From: Curvularia sp. ZM96
Lineage: Eukaryota > Ascomycota > Dothideomycetes > Pleosporales > Pleosporaceae
Length of the DNA stretch: 64,000 nt
Reading direction: 5' to 3'
Assembly (NCBI GenBank): GCA_022457065.1
Contig: JAJGBQ010000004.1
Location: 3,596,001-3,660,000 of the forward strand
Shown: positions 1 through 10,978 of the stretch, in pieces
Numbering within the stretch: position 1 is the stretch's first letter
Layout: each line of letters begins with the position of its first letter
Translations under genes and position numbers: made by a program
The notes under the pieces: model-generated
Told to the model about the DNA's origin: nothing
Seen by the model: only the letters and a program-made list of their open reading frames with translations
Database searches by the model: none

Positions 1-1578
1 GCCGCCATAATGGGGCTTCAGGGAGTACCTTGACGGCGTTTGTGTCTCTCCATTTGATTTTCCAAAAGACTTCGGCGTCGCCACGGGAGTTGTTACCATA
101 GTCCACGACGAGCTTGTAGCTGTCGGTAAGTGCCCGCGCTTCGTACACGCCTCGGTCCTGTATTCCAGGACCTTCTAGGCGGAACCGCGTACGGACCGAT
201 GGATGAATATACTCATTCGTTTGCCGCAGGGGCCGGTCCGTCGCGCGACCCGTATACGGGTCCACCGCCGTGTACTGCCCGGGCTTGCGCGCCTTTTTAA
301 CACCTGCGTCAGCCTAAACCTTGTCACATAAGATTATATCAAACTTACAGAACTTCCACCCAGCGCAAATGCCCCCTTGAGCTCACTGTAGATTTTGCCA
401 AAACTCCACGGTCTGATGGCGCCCTCTTCTTTCTTGTAGTACTTTTCGTTGAGATCGTCCTGTTCGAACAGGTATTCACCTCGCATGTCCAAAAACGGCT
501 CCAACTGGCTCATCATCCATGCAAGGCTGATGTTGGCAATCTGCATGTCGTCGTAACCACCTCCTACATTGGCATGTGCGCCTGGAAACCAAACCTGGCG
601 GAGCGTTGTGCGGTTACCCTCTGGCTTCTCCCAGATGGCTGGTGCAAATGACGATCGATTCTCATCCAGGGCAAGTGCTTGGAATGCATTCTCTACGCAG
701 TTGGAAAGCTTGGTGTCATAAAACGTCGTTGCTCTCGACTGTTTTGACTGTAAACCGGCACGTTGCAGTATGCCGATTCTGGGGATTCCGAGGCTGCCGA
801 CTGTATCCCATACGGCGATGCACTTGATGGGAATATCCAGTCTGGTCAAGCCTCGGCGCTCCAACTCTTCTGCGTATCGTGGATCACCCGCGCTTGGTTT
901 TCGTGGAAATGGAATGTCCTCATGCTTTGGCCTGTAGTCTTCATTCCGGCGGTTTTGGACATCTTCGTATACTTCTGGTAGAGTATTCAGGCCCTTTTTG
1001 GTCAGAAGACCAATTTCTCCAATCAATCCACCAATGCTGCGGGCAGTGAAGGCGCCTCTGGAAAATCCAAGTAAGAAAATCTCGTCTCCAGGATGGTAGT
1101 TGTTAGCCAGAAACGAGTAGGCCTCCCGAACATCTTCCGCAAGTCCTTTGCCGGTGGTGCCTCCAACAAAACGAGAAATCTTTCCGCCCTCAGTACCGAG
1201 GCCTTGCTGGTAATTTACAATTTGCTGAATTCCGTCTTGACTGACTGCTTTGATGGCCCTGGAAATCCGGGTAATGTTGCTTGGGATGGAAAGCGTGCCA
1301 TTCTTGGTTCCGTCGTCTGCGTTTAGCCACGTGCCGTCACAAGCTACAATGAGCCTCTTGAACATTCCTCTACCACCACTCAATCCAGGCGCATCCACGG
1401 CTGGCTCAACTCTGCCTCGGCTCCTACTTCTTGCTCTAGGGGTGACGGGCACATCCACAATGAGCGGCGACTTTGCGCCGCTTCGCGGAATATCTACAAC
1501 AATGGGTGTTGCTGTTAAAGGCGCTCTGGTGCTGGGCGCCCGACTTCTGCTTCTGGCTCGAGACATGGCTACCGACAT
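1..1578 (-). CDS. DUF2235 alpha/beta-hydrolase-like protein (3' end off window)
   Basis: The family is a fungal DUF2235 protein with an alpha/beta-hydrolase fold related to the catalytic domain of type VI phospholipase effectors; its fungal role is unknown. The N terminus is basic and rich in Arg, Ser and Pro. The domain then opens with KRLIVACDGTWLNADDG and carries the nucleophile motif GFSRGAF (G-x-S-x-G), followed by CIAVWDTVGSLG and FPGAHANVGGGYDD. The large exon ends near 349. Coding resumes in frame by about position 301 (TAVDPYTG, then TNEYIHPSVRTRFRL) and runs off the left edge. Exact splice sites of this intron are uncertain. The first ATG in the open frame is at 1578. The frame stays open to 1776, just after an acatag that could be a 3' splice site, so a further 5' exon is likely. 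The family call is firm; both ends are incomplete. Confidence 0.85.
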
Positions 1579-3234
1579 TTTTTTCCTTAGGTTGCGGGTC
1601 CTCTGCAGGTGTGCTTTTGAAAAAGGCAGTCGTTGTCGGGGAGCAGGCGCAGGTAAAGTCCCAGGAGAGTCGACTATGTTAATATGAGTGTGCCTCCTGC
1701 GGCCGCGACGGGGTTTGCTGACAGGCACTGCGGCTGATCGAGTGCTTGTATGGCCGGGTGTCGATGATCGAGGATGCTATGTGTTGGCTTTTCTGCGGGA
1801 CAGCAGCAGCAGCGGCGGCAGCGATCTTGGTGACTGTAATCCAGGGTCCAATTCGAGTATGCCACGTGAGCTCTCTGCAAGAGTCTGAGAAAAAAGACGT
1901 TTCACCCTATGGCCACCAACCTCGAACGATGGGACCGGATGACGGTGCGGTGAACGCCCAGCCTGCTCGTTTCCCAACTGTCAAGATTGGTTCGGCGAAG
2001 TAAGCGAGACGGTCCGGAACCTCCAGCGGCCCTGAGAGCCTGCAGCAAGCACTTTGATGCAGGGCACAAAAGGTGCGCGGAACGAGGGGGGACTTGAAGA
2101 GTCGATATGTGAGAGATGATGGAGGCGGACGTGTCGCACCGCGCACAGCGCACTGTTACGTCGTGAGGTTGGGCGCCGGCTTCAAAGCTTTGCTGTAGGC
2201 TGGGGTGCCCAAGTCATTGGACTCGCTTACCCAGCCTCTTTTTCTGCGAACAGGCGATTGCACAAGTTGGAGAAAAGTCCAAAGCGTTGTTCCAAAATAA
2301 CATGAACGAGTATGCAGAGAATTGCCTGTTCACCGTCGGGCCCCGTGGTGTTGTGCTCTTGTGCTGTTGGTTGAAAGTGAGGCGGTCTCCAGCACATCGC
2401 CCTCGACCGCAACTTGTCCAGCAGGCGTTGCCAATCACAAGCTCCCGCCCGTTCTGACACTAGGACGGTCTGGGTCAGATCGAGCAACGCATTGGGCGCA
2501 GGCAGACCAGCCGGTGAGGGCCCAATTTTTCCACTCTGTTCCGCATGGGGCCAATGCCAGGTGTACTGTAGTCTTAGGTGCAGAAATCATACAAGTCGGG
2601 CGGTGAGCAAGCCGTACGTGTTTGTAAGGGAACCCCGTCACCCAACGGTTTGGCGACAACAATTCCCATGCACAATCACGACCACAAGATGGTGAGCAAA
2701 ACAAGCCGCTTTTTTGGTTTGGCTACACAACAGGCAAACTTCTTGTTATCAAGGATATTAACTGTTTTTCAATTTCAAGAGCTTTTTCTATAGCAGTCGG
2801 GTTCCTTTTCAATCCATTTGCTGTGTCACGCCGGGCCGGCGGTGACCAGTGCAGGATGTTCGCCAATACCCCTTTGGTCCAAAATGCGTGCGCCAAGTAA
2901 CAATCCAGCGCATCAGCAAGGCGCCTCAGCGCCCATCGCAACAAATACACTCTACACGTATCGTACAGAATTCCTTCCTAGACACCCCATATCTCAAGAA
3001 CTCCATGCGGTCGACGATATACCAACATCCCTAGAGTGTAATATGAATGCAACACGAGCGGCAGAACGAATCCATCTAGGACATACGCTGTAACAAAGCG
3101 ACAATGAGGTGAGAAAATAAAAGAGATATAGTGAAAATAGATAAGAGAACATGCCCCAAGAGAATCGTAAACATCATCTGCCGAGAAGGTGCAGAGTTGA
3201 GTGGTGTGGTAGTGGTAGTGGTAGTAAGAGTGGT
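1579..3234. other. Intergenic / untranslated DNA
   Basis: This stretch lies upstream of the DUF2235 gene and downstream of the GDS1-like gene. It may hold a 5' exon of the DUF2235 gene, because its frame is open from 1776. Short ORFs here show no recognisable domain. I see no RNA gene or repeat. Confidence 0.5.
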
Positions 3235-4495
3235 CTAATAACCGCCGAAAAGATCATCAAGCTCATCCAGATCAATGAGCTCCGGGCTCCGCATGACCCA
3301 GTCGTCGTCAAACTCGAGTTTTATCTCTTTGCGCTTGAGCGAGGGTGGCGGCATGTCGATGTGGAGCGAAGGCTTGAGCGCAGGGCTGCTGGGCGAGAGG
3401 CCAGCGTTGAAGCTCACCTGGTCCATCTGGCCAAAAAGGGCTGCTGCCGTTTCTGAGTCTTTGCGGGCAGCGCTCTCGAGCGACTCTTCGACGGAGACGG
3501 CGACTTCTTCCATCTTGACGTCGTTGCTTTGTGTCGGCTCGGCAGATGCGCTGGCAGATCGTGCACGCTCCGCTTCTTGGCTCCTCCGGCGTTGTTGGAG
3601 GAATGACGCAGTCTGAGTGAATTCGCGCTCGTCCTTTTCTAATGGAGGCGACTGGGCACGGCGGTTGTGTGAGATGTTCGCAGTCGTAGGAGGGTGGGTC
3701 TGGTTGGAGAAGGGGTCGCTGGCGTTGCTGTCGTAGTCGGAGAGGTCGAGTTCGGGAGACGGCGACATGCGGTCTCGCGACCTGGCATCCATGTCCTCTT
3801 CTTCTTCTTCCGATGTAGCAGACGACAGTGACGGGGTTACGATGCGCGGTGTGACGAGGGCACCACCATCAGCAGGAATCGGTTGGTGTGGACGGGTGGA
3901 CAGGAAGTAGTAGACACGCTTTGGGTGTGTGCCCACAAGCTTCTTGTCGAGAGGACATCTCGACAAGGCGGTCCAATTGCGCTTGAGATAGGTTGCTAAG
4001 CGTGACGAGATGATGGCTGCTGGATTGGCCGAACTAAGCACATGTCAGCATAAGAAATTATGAGCCAAGCATTGAGGGGGGTGCGTACCTTTCAACAATG
4101 GGGATGATGGGCGACAGGACGAGAGCAAGCTCCTTGAGCAGATGGGGGCGGTTACCAGTCTTCTCGAGCTGTTCGATCACGCCGACGACAATCTCGTCAT
4201 CAATACCTTGGGTGTCGATCTTTGCGATGCCCGACTCGCCGCCTGGTGACGGTGGCGGGGTGTCGGCGACCCGGCCTGAGCTTTTGGGTCGGTGCTCGTC
4301 GAGACGCAACGCCGATGGTCGTGGAGGGGATGCGGGCGCCGATGAGAGAGAGCCGGAATGTGAGCGCTTCTGTTTTTTTGCGACGTGCTGGCTGTCACTT
4401 GTCGAAGGCGGTGAGCGCGTGGTTCGGGGCGCTCCAGGAAGCTGGATGCCAAGCGACGGCAGCGACAGGGACTTGCGGCGAGTGTTGTAGGGCAT
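3235..4495 (-). CDS. GDS1-like winged-helix nuclear protein
   Basis: Two exons, 4495-4089 and 4033-3235, with an intron 4088-4034 (GTACGC donor, TTAG acceptor), give 401 residues. The start MPYNTRRKSLSLPSLGIQLP is a recurrent N terminus of this fungal family. The conserved core spans the intron: an acidic helix (DDEIVVGVIEQLEKTGNRPH), then LLKELALVLSPIIPIVES, then SSRLATYLKRNW and HPKRVYYFLSTRPHQP. This fits the winged-helix domain of GDS1-type proteins. In yeast GDS1 is linked to nuclear control of mitochondrial function, so a DNA-binding regulatory role is inference. The C-terminal half is Ser- and acid-rich and probably disordered, ending DLDELDDLFGGY. The spliced frame across the junction (IVESSANPAAI) is strong support for the model. 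The exact family name is less sure than the gene model. Confidence 0.75.
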
Positions 4496-6877
4496 GTTAT
4501 CGCAGCGACTCGAGTCGCAACCGGGTTTCGCGCAAGGGATAAGAGAAGAAGACAAAGGGTAGCCTTTGCAGGGGAGAAGGGTATATTATTAAGGATGGTG
4601 GTGGTAATGGGTGTGCAGCCAAAAAAAAGTGCTTGGGTACTGCGAGAATGCTCAGGGATGCGGATTGGTCCGGTAGGAATGCGCTGCAGCCTATGCCACC
4701 AAGCGCTGCCGCTGAATATGCAAGGCTGGATACGACGCTTCTTGCTGCACTGCAGGGGTGGCGTCGAGGAAAAGGCGCCCGATTGTTGTGTGTGAGGGGG
4801 ATAGGCGGTTGTTGGCGGAGGGAGAGGAAAAGAGGGAGGGAAGAGAGAGGATGAGGCAGCGGTGATGAAAGCCGAGGAGTGGTGGCAGCTACGCAAGTTG
4901 CCTCCTGAAGAGCAGCGAATACGTAAGGCGGCGGATGGCGAATGAGATGGGCTGCCTGTAGACGACACGGAAGATGCAACACAGCCAAGTGCAGCACGGT
5001 AAGCAAGCAGGCAAAGAACCAGACAAGGAGGAGGCGACGCGGGCAGACAATTGACAAATGGTCCCTGAGGGAGTTCGAGGGGTGGTGAGAAGGAGGGGGA
5101 GGTTGCGAGGGAAAGGTCGGAGGCGTGGTGGAGCAACTGGGTGAAGAAGGAGCGACTAGGCTCCGGCAGGCGCCCGTGCACGGTGGTAGGGTGAATGTAC
5201 CCAGGGATGCTCAGGCGGGTTATGACAGCATCCTACTTTTAGAGCCCGTTTTTGCTTTGTTGGCCAGGGGCTAGAGCGTTACGCTCCTATCAAGATGCCG
5301 TGGCCGCCCGCATGTACCACGCGGCAGCGTGCTCCAAAGGCACATAGTCGCCGGTCGCCCTCCAGGCGTGGCTTCACCGGCGGGATGCCTGTTCTAACGT
5401 CTTGCACAGCCAATCCGGCGCGGCTGGCTGGTGAATTTGCCCCTCTTGTTGTGTCAAGCTTGGATCTCTTCCATCTCGCGCCGGGCACGAGACAAGTGGA
5501 TCGTGCTAAGCCGTGCTGGTGCGAGTGCGTCGTAGCCGATAAACCTCCGCGACGGGCTTGTCTGCCCTGAGGCACCCCCATCTCGACGGCCCTCTTCCTT
5601 CGCTGCCTGCCTGCATGGCTACGGGCGGGTCATCACAGCTGTCCCGGCAGCTGACCGCCTCGATTGCTGTGCTTGTCCATGGCCTGCAACGGCCACGTCG
5701 CGAGTGGTTGGATGCTTTGCCATGATCTGATGCTGCGTGCATATCATCCAGTTGCAGACAGCCCCCATCCCTGTCCACAGGTTTCGTCTAGCTGCAAAAG
5801 TGGATTTAGCCTCAACGATGCCGCCGGGATGCCCCAGGGCGGTGAGCACACTTTTCGCGATTTTTTCTCTGACGGAACTTTTCGCTGGTGGGCTTGCGGC
5901 CAGTCCTCGGCAACCCCCCAATGCGAACAAGCGAACCGCTGCGGCTAGCCCTGGCACGACAAAGAGCCAGCCCGCCTCGTACGAGGCCCGGCATGCCGAG
6001 CCCCTCGCCCGCCCGGTTTGGGGAGCCTGCTGGGACGGTCGACAGACGGGCGTGGTGGTGGAAGCATGTGTTGCGCACAAAGGCCGCGCTGGGCACGCGA
6101 GTTGCCATGGCTTCGGATGATGGAACATGGGCCGTGCAGCTGTGCTTGCCGCATCGGGCTAGGCGCATGCCGCCAAGAGCGCCTTGCGTGTGCAGCGCAG
6201 CGTCACCATTTGTGGGGAACTGGAAGGTCTGGCGCCGCACTTGGGCTGCGGGCAGCACAGGTGGGCGGATGCGCTATTCGCCTTCCCCAGACGAAGTGCG
6301 GGCTGGATGAGGCAGTTGGCAAGTCGTGAAAGACGGTGAGGACGCATGTTTGTTTGCTTCTTTGCCCGCGCAGCCAGCCCGCCGAGTCAGACAGCTGTTG
6401 CGTGCTTGCCCTCGCTCCTCTCGCCGCCGCCGCCCGCCGCCCTGCCCTGCCCCGCGCTTCCAGCACCCAAAGCACATGGCGCCGTCGGATGGAAAGACAT
6501 GTCAAAGTTTGGGTGAGCCGCCATGCGCTCCGAACAAGAGTGACGCGATCCTGTGTGCATTGCCCATGATCCCGACTGCAGATCTCGCTTCACCTGCTCT
6601 TGGGTCCCCGAGTGACGAAGGCTGGTCCTGGCATTGCCCCATCTGGTAGTGCCCCTCTCCTCACCACGGCGACGCCCAACTTTTTGCGTCACCTTGAACA
6701 GAACAAACCTGTATCCATGGCCTGCCTCGCCTGCTCGCCAGCCTGTCTGTCCCCCTGGCCCGGCGTCTCCACGCAGTCCAGATTGTGCCTGTCTTGTATC
6801 TGATAGTCCCATGTCCCCACCCGCTCCATACACACTGCGGGGTCGCTGTACGAAGTAATGATAACATGGTCACTGAT
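4496..6877. other. Long GC-rich intergenic region
   Basis: This 2.4 kb lies between the start of the GDS1-like gene and the stop of OMS1. The part next to 4496 is probably its promoter and 5' leader. Several overlapping ORFs exist on both strands (up to 334 codons at 4177-5181), but they have skewed low-complexity composition typical of chance frames in GC-rich DNA. No RNA gene, repeat or transposon was recognised. Confidence 0.5.
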
Positions 6878-7981
6878 TCAACTCCACAACCACCACCACG
6901 GCTTTTGTACAACGGCGCCCGCAGCCTGTCCCCTGCCCGGCTGCTCGCCCACGCTTGTCTCGCCCCGCCTCTGCCGTATTCCTTTTCTCGGCTTCAGTTG
7001 GAGCCACCACGTCGTGCCAAAGTTGTAGCGCTTCATCTCTACAACCTCTAGCCCGCTCTCCTCGACAATCTTGCCAATGTCCTTGTTCCACCAGCACCCA
7101 TGCTCGTCGGCGTGTGCGGGCGCTGTCTTGTCTAGCATCTTGTTGAGCCATTCGTAGTGCGACTTGCCATGCTCCAGAAGCAGTATCTGTCCGTCCTCGT
7201 TGGTGCATGCCTCGAGGTTTTGTAGCAGTTTGACGGGCTCCGGCGTCGAGCACAGCCCCATAGTCTGCAACACCGTGTCGTATCCATCCTGCGCGCCATA
7301 CGGCGGCGTGATCGGATCAATCGCTGACTGATGCTTAAAGAGGACGCGGCTAAAGTACTCCTTGTGCGTGTCATTCCATTTCCGCCGCGCCACCTCGAGC
7401 ATCGGCCCACTCGAGTCGAGTAGCGTTACCGTTGCGCATTGCTTCGTCTTGTAATATGGTATGTTCCTGCCTGTACCCACGGCGACTTCCAACACGTGTC
7501 CCTTGGCCATGGCAGTGAGCTTCTTGCGCTTCCGAGTCAACAAGAGGAGCGTTTCCGATGTATCCACTTTCTCGTCGTATCCCTCGGCCTCCTTATCAAA
7601 CCGATCAGAGAGATCCGCTGGCAAGTCTTTCAAATCGGCGTCATGAGTCAGCGACGTCCAGAGCATGGTTGCGTATGTGCCCATTCCAAATGCTATCATG
7701 CCAATCCCGAACATGGGCCATTGTCGCCATCTCCGCAGCTTGGCCTGGTGCTGTGCTGACCTCAATTCCTCGTCCGACATCCGTTGGAGATCAGACAACC
7801 TTGGGCGCGCCGCCCATACTCGCTTCACGGCTTGTTCGGGCGTCTGGTTCTCGGGGACTCGCAGCAGATGCTCGGGGATCGGTTGCGCTCGCGGTATTCG
7901 CCTGGGCAGTGGTGCGGCCGGCTTCGTCGGTATTGCGGATCTCGTCGAAAGCGACTTGGGAGGCTTTGGAAGCTTTGCCAT
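6878..7981 (-). CDS. OMS1: Mitochondrial SAM-dependent methyltransferase, OMS1-like
   Basis: A single exon of 367 residues. The N terminus is basic and lacks acidic residues over about 35 positions (KPPKSLSTRSAIPTKPAAPL), as expected for mitochondrial import. One membrane segment lies at about 88-107 (MFGIGMIAFGMGTYATMLW). The methyltransferase domain follows, with SAM motif I VLEVAVGTGRNIPYY at about 163-177 and the motif II region VTLLDSSGPMLEVARRKW. Yeast Oms1 is an inner-membrane methyltransferase-like protein that genetically suppresses oxa1 defects; its substrate is not established. The C-terminal tail (about 30 residues, ending WWWLWS) is longer than I would expect and may be lineage-specific. 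The gene is divergent from the flavoenzyme at 8308 with a shared 326-bp upstream region. Confidence 0.85.
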   Translation of the reverse strand: MAKLPKPPKSLSTRSAIPTKPAAPLPRRIPRAQPIPEHLLRVPENQTPEQAVKRVWAARPRLSDLQRMSDEELRSAQHQAKLRRWRQWPMFGIGMIAFGMGTYATMLWTSLTHDADLKDLPADLSDRFDKEAEGYDEKVDTSETLLLLTRKRKKLTAMAKGHVLEVAVGTGRNIPYYKTKQCATVTLLDSSGPMLEVARRKWNDTHKEYFSRVLFKHQSAIDPITPPYGAQDGYDTVLQTMGLCSTPEPVKLLQNLEACTNEDGQILLLEHGKSHYEWLNKMLDKTAPAHADEHGCWWNKDIGKIVEESGLEVVEMKRYNFGTTWWLQLKPRKGIRQRRGETSVGEQPGRGQAAGAVVQKPWWWLWS

Positions 7982-8307
7982 GGCGTGCGGCCAGTCAGCA
8001 GCTGAGCGCGCAGCAGGTGTTGTTGATTGTCAATGGATGATGCTAGCAGGCGTTTGCTTTGGAGCCTCAAATCTTTTGATCCGATCTGTCGGGTAGGTCC
8101 GAGCGTCCTGCAAGTCACCAGGGTCCGGCCCATACAAATCCGACCATACCCGCCGCCAGTCCATCGACGATATCGGCCCACTGGCGGCTGATGCTCGGAA
8201 GCTCCAGGACTGTATGCTGGGTTTTTCATTGCGCCCTTCTCCTTGCCGTCTTCTTCTTCGTTGCCTCGTTTGATTCTTGTAAGCAGTTTCCTTCAGATTT
8301 GCGTGAA
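7982..8307. promoter_or_regulatory. Shared divergent promoter region, OMS1 / flavoenzyme
   Basis: These 326 bp separate two divergent start codons, so they must hold both promoters and leaders. I see no clear TATA box. Assignment as promoter rests only on gene layout. Confidence 0.45.
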
Positions 8308-9751
8308 ATGGCTCCCTCTACTTTTTCAGAGATACCCTCATCGATTCTAATTGTCGGAAGCGGTGCATTCGGCCTTTCTACTGCCTATTCTCTATGTCGA
8401 AACCCGCAGTACAAAAACACCTCAATCACTGTAGTGGACAGACAGCCTTTTCCCACGCCCGATGGATCCAGTGTAAGTAGAGCAATAGTGTAACTTCCAT
8501 GGACTCTACGGAGCAACCTTTTCTCGGTTGTCGCAAAGTGCAGTTTCCACCAAGGCAGCAAGCTCAAACAAAGACGAATAGATTGATACCTCGCGCATCA
8601 TCCGCCCCGATTACGCTGCAGCCCGCTATACCCGCCTCGCAACCATTGCGCAAAACCGCTGGCGAACCGATTTCGCGCCTGAACACTACCACGAGGTCGG
8701 GCTATGTGTAACGGCTTGGGGGCCAGAGCAAAAGTACGTGTCAGAGTCGCTGGCAAACGTCCGAGCGATAGGCGCAGACAAGATTGAGGTCCTCAACTCG
8801 GCTGAAGATATCCAAAAGGCATGTGGTCTTGAAGGCAAGGATCCATGGGGCAACGGCTCTACTGGCTATGTCAACTGGAGTTCTGGTTGGGCGGACGCCG
8901 AGGGTGCTATGATCTGGCTCCGGGAAAAGGTCGAGAGTCTGAACCGAGTCAAGTTCGTCACAAAGCAGGTGAGGAAGCTGTTGATCGATCACAAGACCAA
9001 CACAGTGTCTGGTGTCCGGCTCAGCGATTCAGGCGAGTTGAAGGCCGACCTGACAATACTGGCAGCTGGTGCATGGACAGCATCACTCATAGATTTACGA
9101 GGCATCTGCAAAGCTACTGGACAAGCTTTGTGCTACATGCCGATATCTAAGGAAGAGGAAGCAAAAATGGCCACCAAGCCAACTATCTTGAACCTCTCAC
9201 ATGGCCTTTTCATGATTCCGCCTTCCAAGGGGTTGCTCAAGGTGGCGCGTCACGGTCATGGCTACCTCAATCCTACAACCATCCCGCATCCCGAGTCGGA
9301 TGATCCAAACGAGACGATTACCGTGTCCTTGCCCTACACCGGTGTCGACGATCCAAACCAAGCAGTGCCAATCGAGGGCCAACGCCAATGTCGAGATTTC
9401 CTCAAATCAATACACCCCTCGCTCGCGTCCCCCTCACGGCCGTTCACCAAATCCAAGATTTGCTGGTACACGGATACAAAGGACGGAGACTTCTTGATCT
9501 CCTACCACCCAAAGTACAGCGGTCTATTTGTAGCCAGCGGAGGCAGCGGTCATGGATTCAAGTTTCTGCCTGTTATTGGTGATAGCATTGTAGAATGTAT
9601 CGAAGGTCGAACACCTGAGGATTTCAAGGGCCGCTGGGATTGGCCTGCTGAGCGTGTTCCTGAGGAACAGTGGGCTGGCGATGGAAGCCGTGGTGGACCC
9701 GTTGGGTTGGTGCTTCAAGAAGAGACGGCTAAGAGCAAGGGAAAGTTGTAG
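8308..9751 (+). CDS. FAD-dependent oxidoreductase, sarcosine oxidase / fructosyl-amine oxidase-like
   Basis: Exons 8308-8472 and 8582-9751, intron 8473-8581 (GTAAGT donor), give 444 residues. The N-terminal Rossmann motif ILIVGSGAFGLSTAYSL has the glycines at 17, 19 and 22. Exon 2 opens with IDTSRIIRPDYA, a typical segment of the DAO/MSOX family after the FAD-binding fold. The C-terminal half has KICWYTDTKDGDFLISYHP, matching the C-x-Y-T-x-T motif whose Cys carries covalent FAD in monomeric sarcosine oxidase, and then SGGSGHGFKFLPVIGDSI. The enzyme probably oxidises a secondary amine such as sarcosine, pipecolate or an Amadori compound, releasing hydrogen peroxide; the substrate cannot be told. 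There is no C-terminal SKL-type signal (it ends SKGKL, a weak PTS1-like tail). Intron and frame are well supported. Confidence 0.88.
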
Positions 9752-10978
9752 ATATGATCATGGTGATTGCAGAGCTGGCCGTGGATAGTGTTGAGTAAGC
9801 CTCATAGATCGTTCTTAATTACGAAGACAATATTGATACTATCTGACCACATCAATCTCTTTCTCGGTTCATTACGTCTTTCTATATATAGTTCAATCAG
9901 GCTCTCTTCTTGAGTCATCATTTTTTTGTCGGAGATACAGATAATCTGCACCACTTGCCTCGACAGTATTCACCTAGACCTCATCACGTTGCTCCAAGAT
10001 GAACAACCTTTCGTTCTCGAACTTTTGCGCTTTTTACTCTCAGGTCCCAACGATAAAACAAGAAAATTTCTTAATTTACAAACTCTAAACAAGACTACAA
10101 GCCCTGTTTAGTAGTCAATTCGATCATTGTACTCGGCCAAGTCGATGCACCCACATTTAGTATGTGTTTCGCCAAAATGCCTTAAATGTGGGGAGGTGTC
10201 TCCGTGGAACATAAATTCTGTTCACGAACACAACTGTCTTTCGTTTCACTACATATTCAACTTTTATTGCTCCTTGGGAAGGGTTTGGCTTCGGAAAATA
10301 TGGAGCAATATGTGCAAAAATATTTTTCTTTTGACATATTTATATCAATGCCCTAAGAAATGTGTTGTTGAACAAAGTTAAGATTCCAAGTTTCGGCTAC
10401 CTGTTCCGCACCTCCACCACACGCATTGACCTACACGAAAGCAAACAACTCCATACTCGAGAAAGGCTCGGTATGAGCACATTTGAGCTTTTACAATAAC
10501 TTGCGGCCAAGCAGTGTGCTCATACCGTTCAGTGATTGCGTCTCTCGACTTGATTTGTAATAAGTGGATTTATAACGAAGACGCGTCGTCGCAAGAACTT
10601 CCAAGCTGACCTGCTGACTTTTAGGTTATAGCCGAGACGGCGCATACGGCAAGAATCCCTGATAAGATCAAATATGAGCCGTAAGAGCGAATCTCATGTG
10701 TCAGCACATCATCCTGCGCATGCGGGTGAAGCCGCTTTTCCGAACAGAGTTAGCTCTTGCAGCCTTGAACTCCTCTTTGTCCAGGTGTATTTAATCCCTC
10801 CTGTAGCCTCGCTAGCATTCTATCTCTAAAAACACTTTCGATAACTTCTTCACTGTTCAAGCAGCGTACATTGAGCTTTGCTCAGGAAATTGTAGCTCAC
10901 TTCAGCATACTACCCCTTTTTGCTTACGTCATTCACCCCGCCCCCTTTCATCACAGTCTATAAACTTTGTACCCCGCA
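9752..10978. other. AT-rich intergenic region
   Basis: This 1.2 kb is visibly more AT-rich than the flanking genes, especially 9800-10400. It holds no credible coding frame. The one structured element seen is a 13-bp inverted repeat, listed separately. The last few hundred bases presumably carry the promoter of the reductase at 10979. Confidence 0.5.
10469..10527. repeat. 13-bp perfect inverted repeat with 33-nt loop
   Basis: CGGTATGAGCACA at 10469-10481 is the exact reverse complement of TGTGCTCATACCG at 10515-10527. The spacer is 33 nt. It sits in non-coding DNA about 450 bp upstream of the reductase start. It could be a dimeric protein-binding site, a hairpin, or a transposon remnant; nothing else distinguishes these. 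Confidence 0.6.

Noticed and set aside
4177..5181. A 334-codon minus-strand ORF overlapping the GDS1-like gene
   Set aside because: It overlaps the conserved first exon in another frame and is Ser/Pro/Arg/His low complexity, as expected by chance in GC-rich DNA.
5619..6833. Several overlapping ORFs of 100-170 codons on both strands
   Set aside because: All frames are open because the DNA is GC-rich; none has a motif, plausible splice structure or distinct composition.
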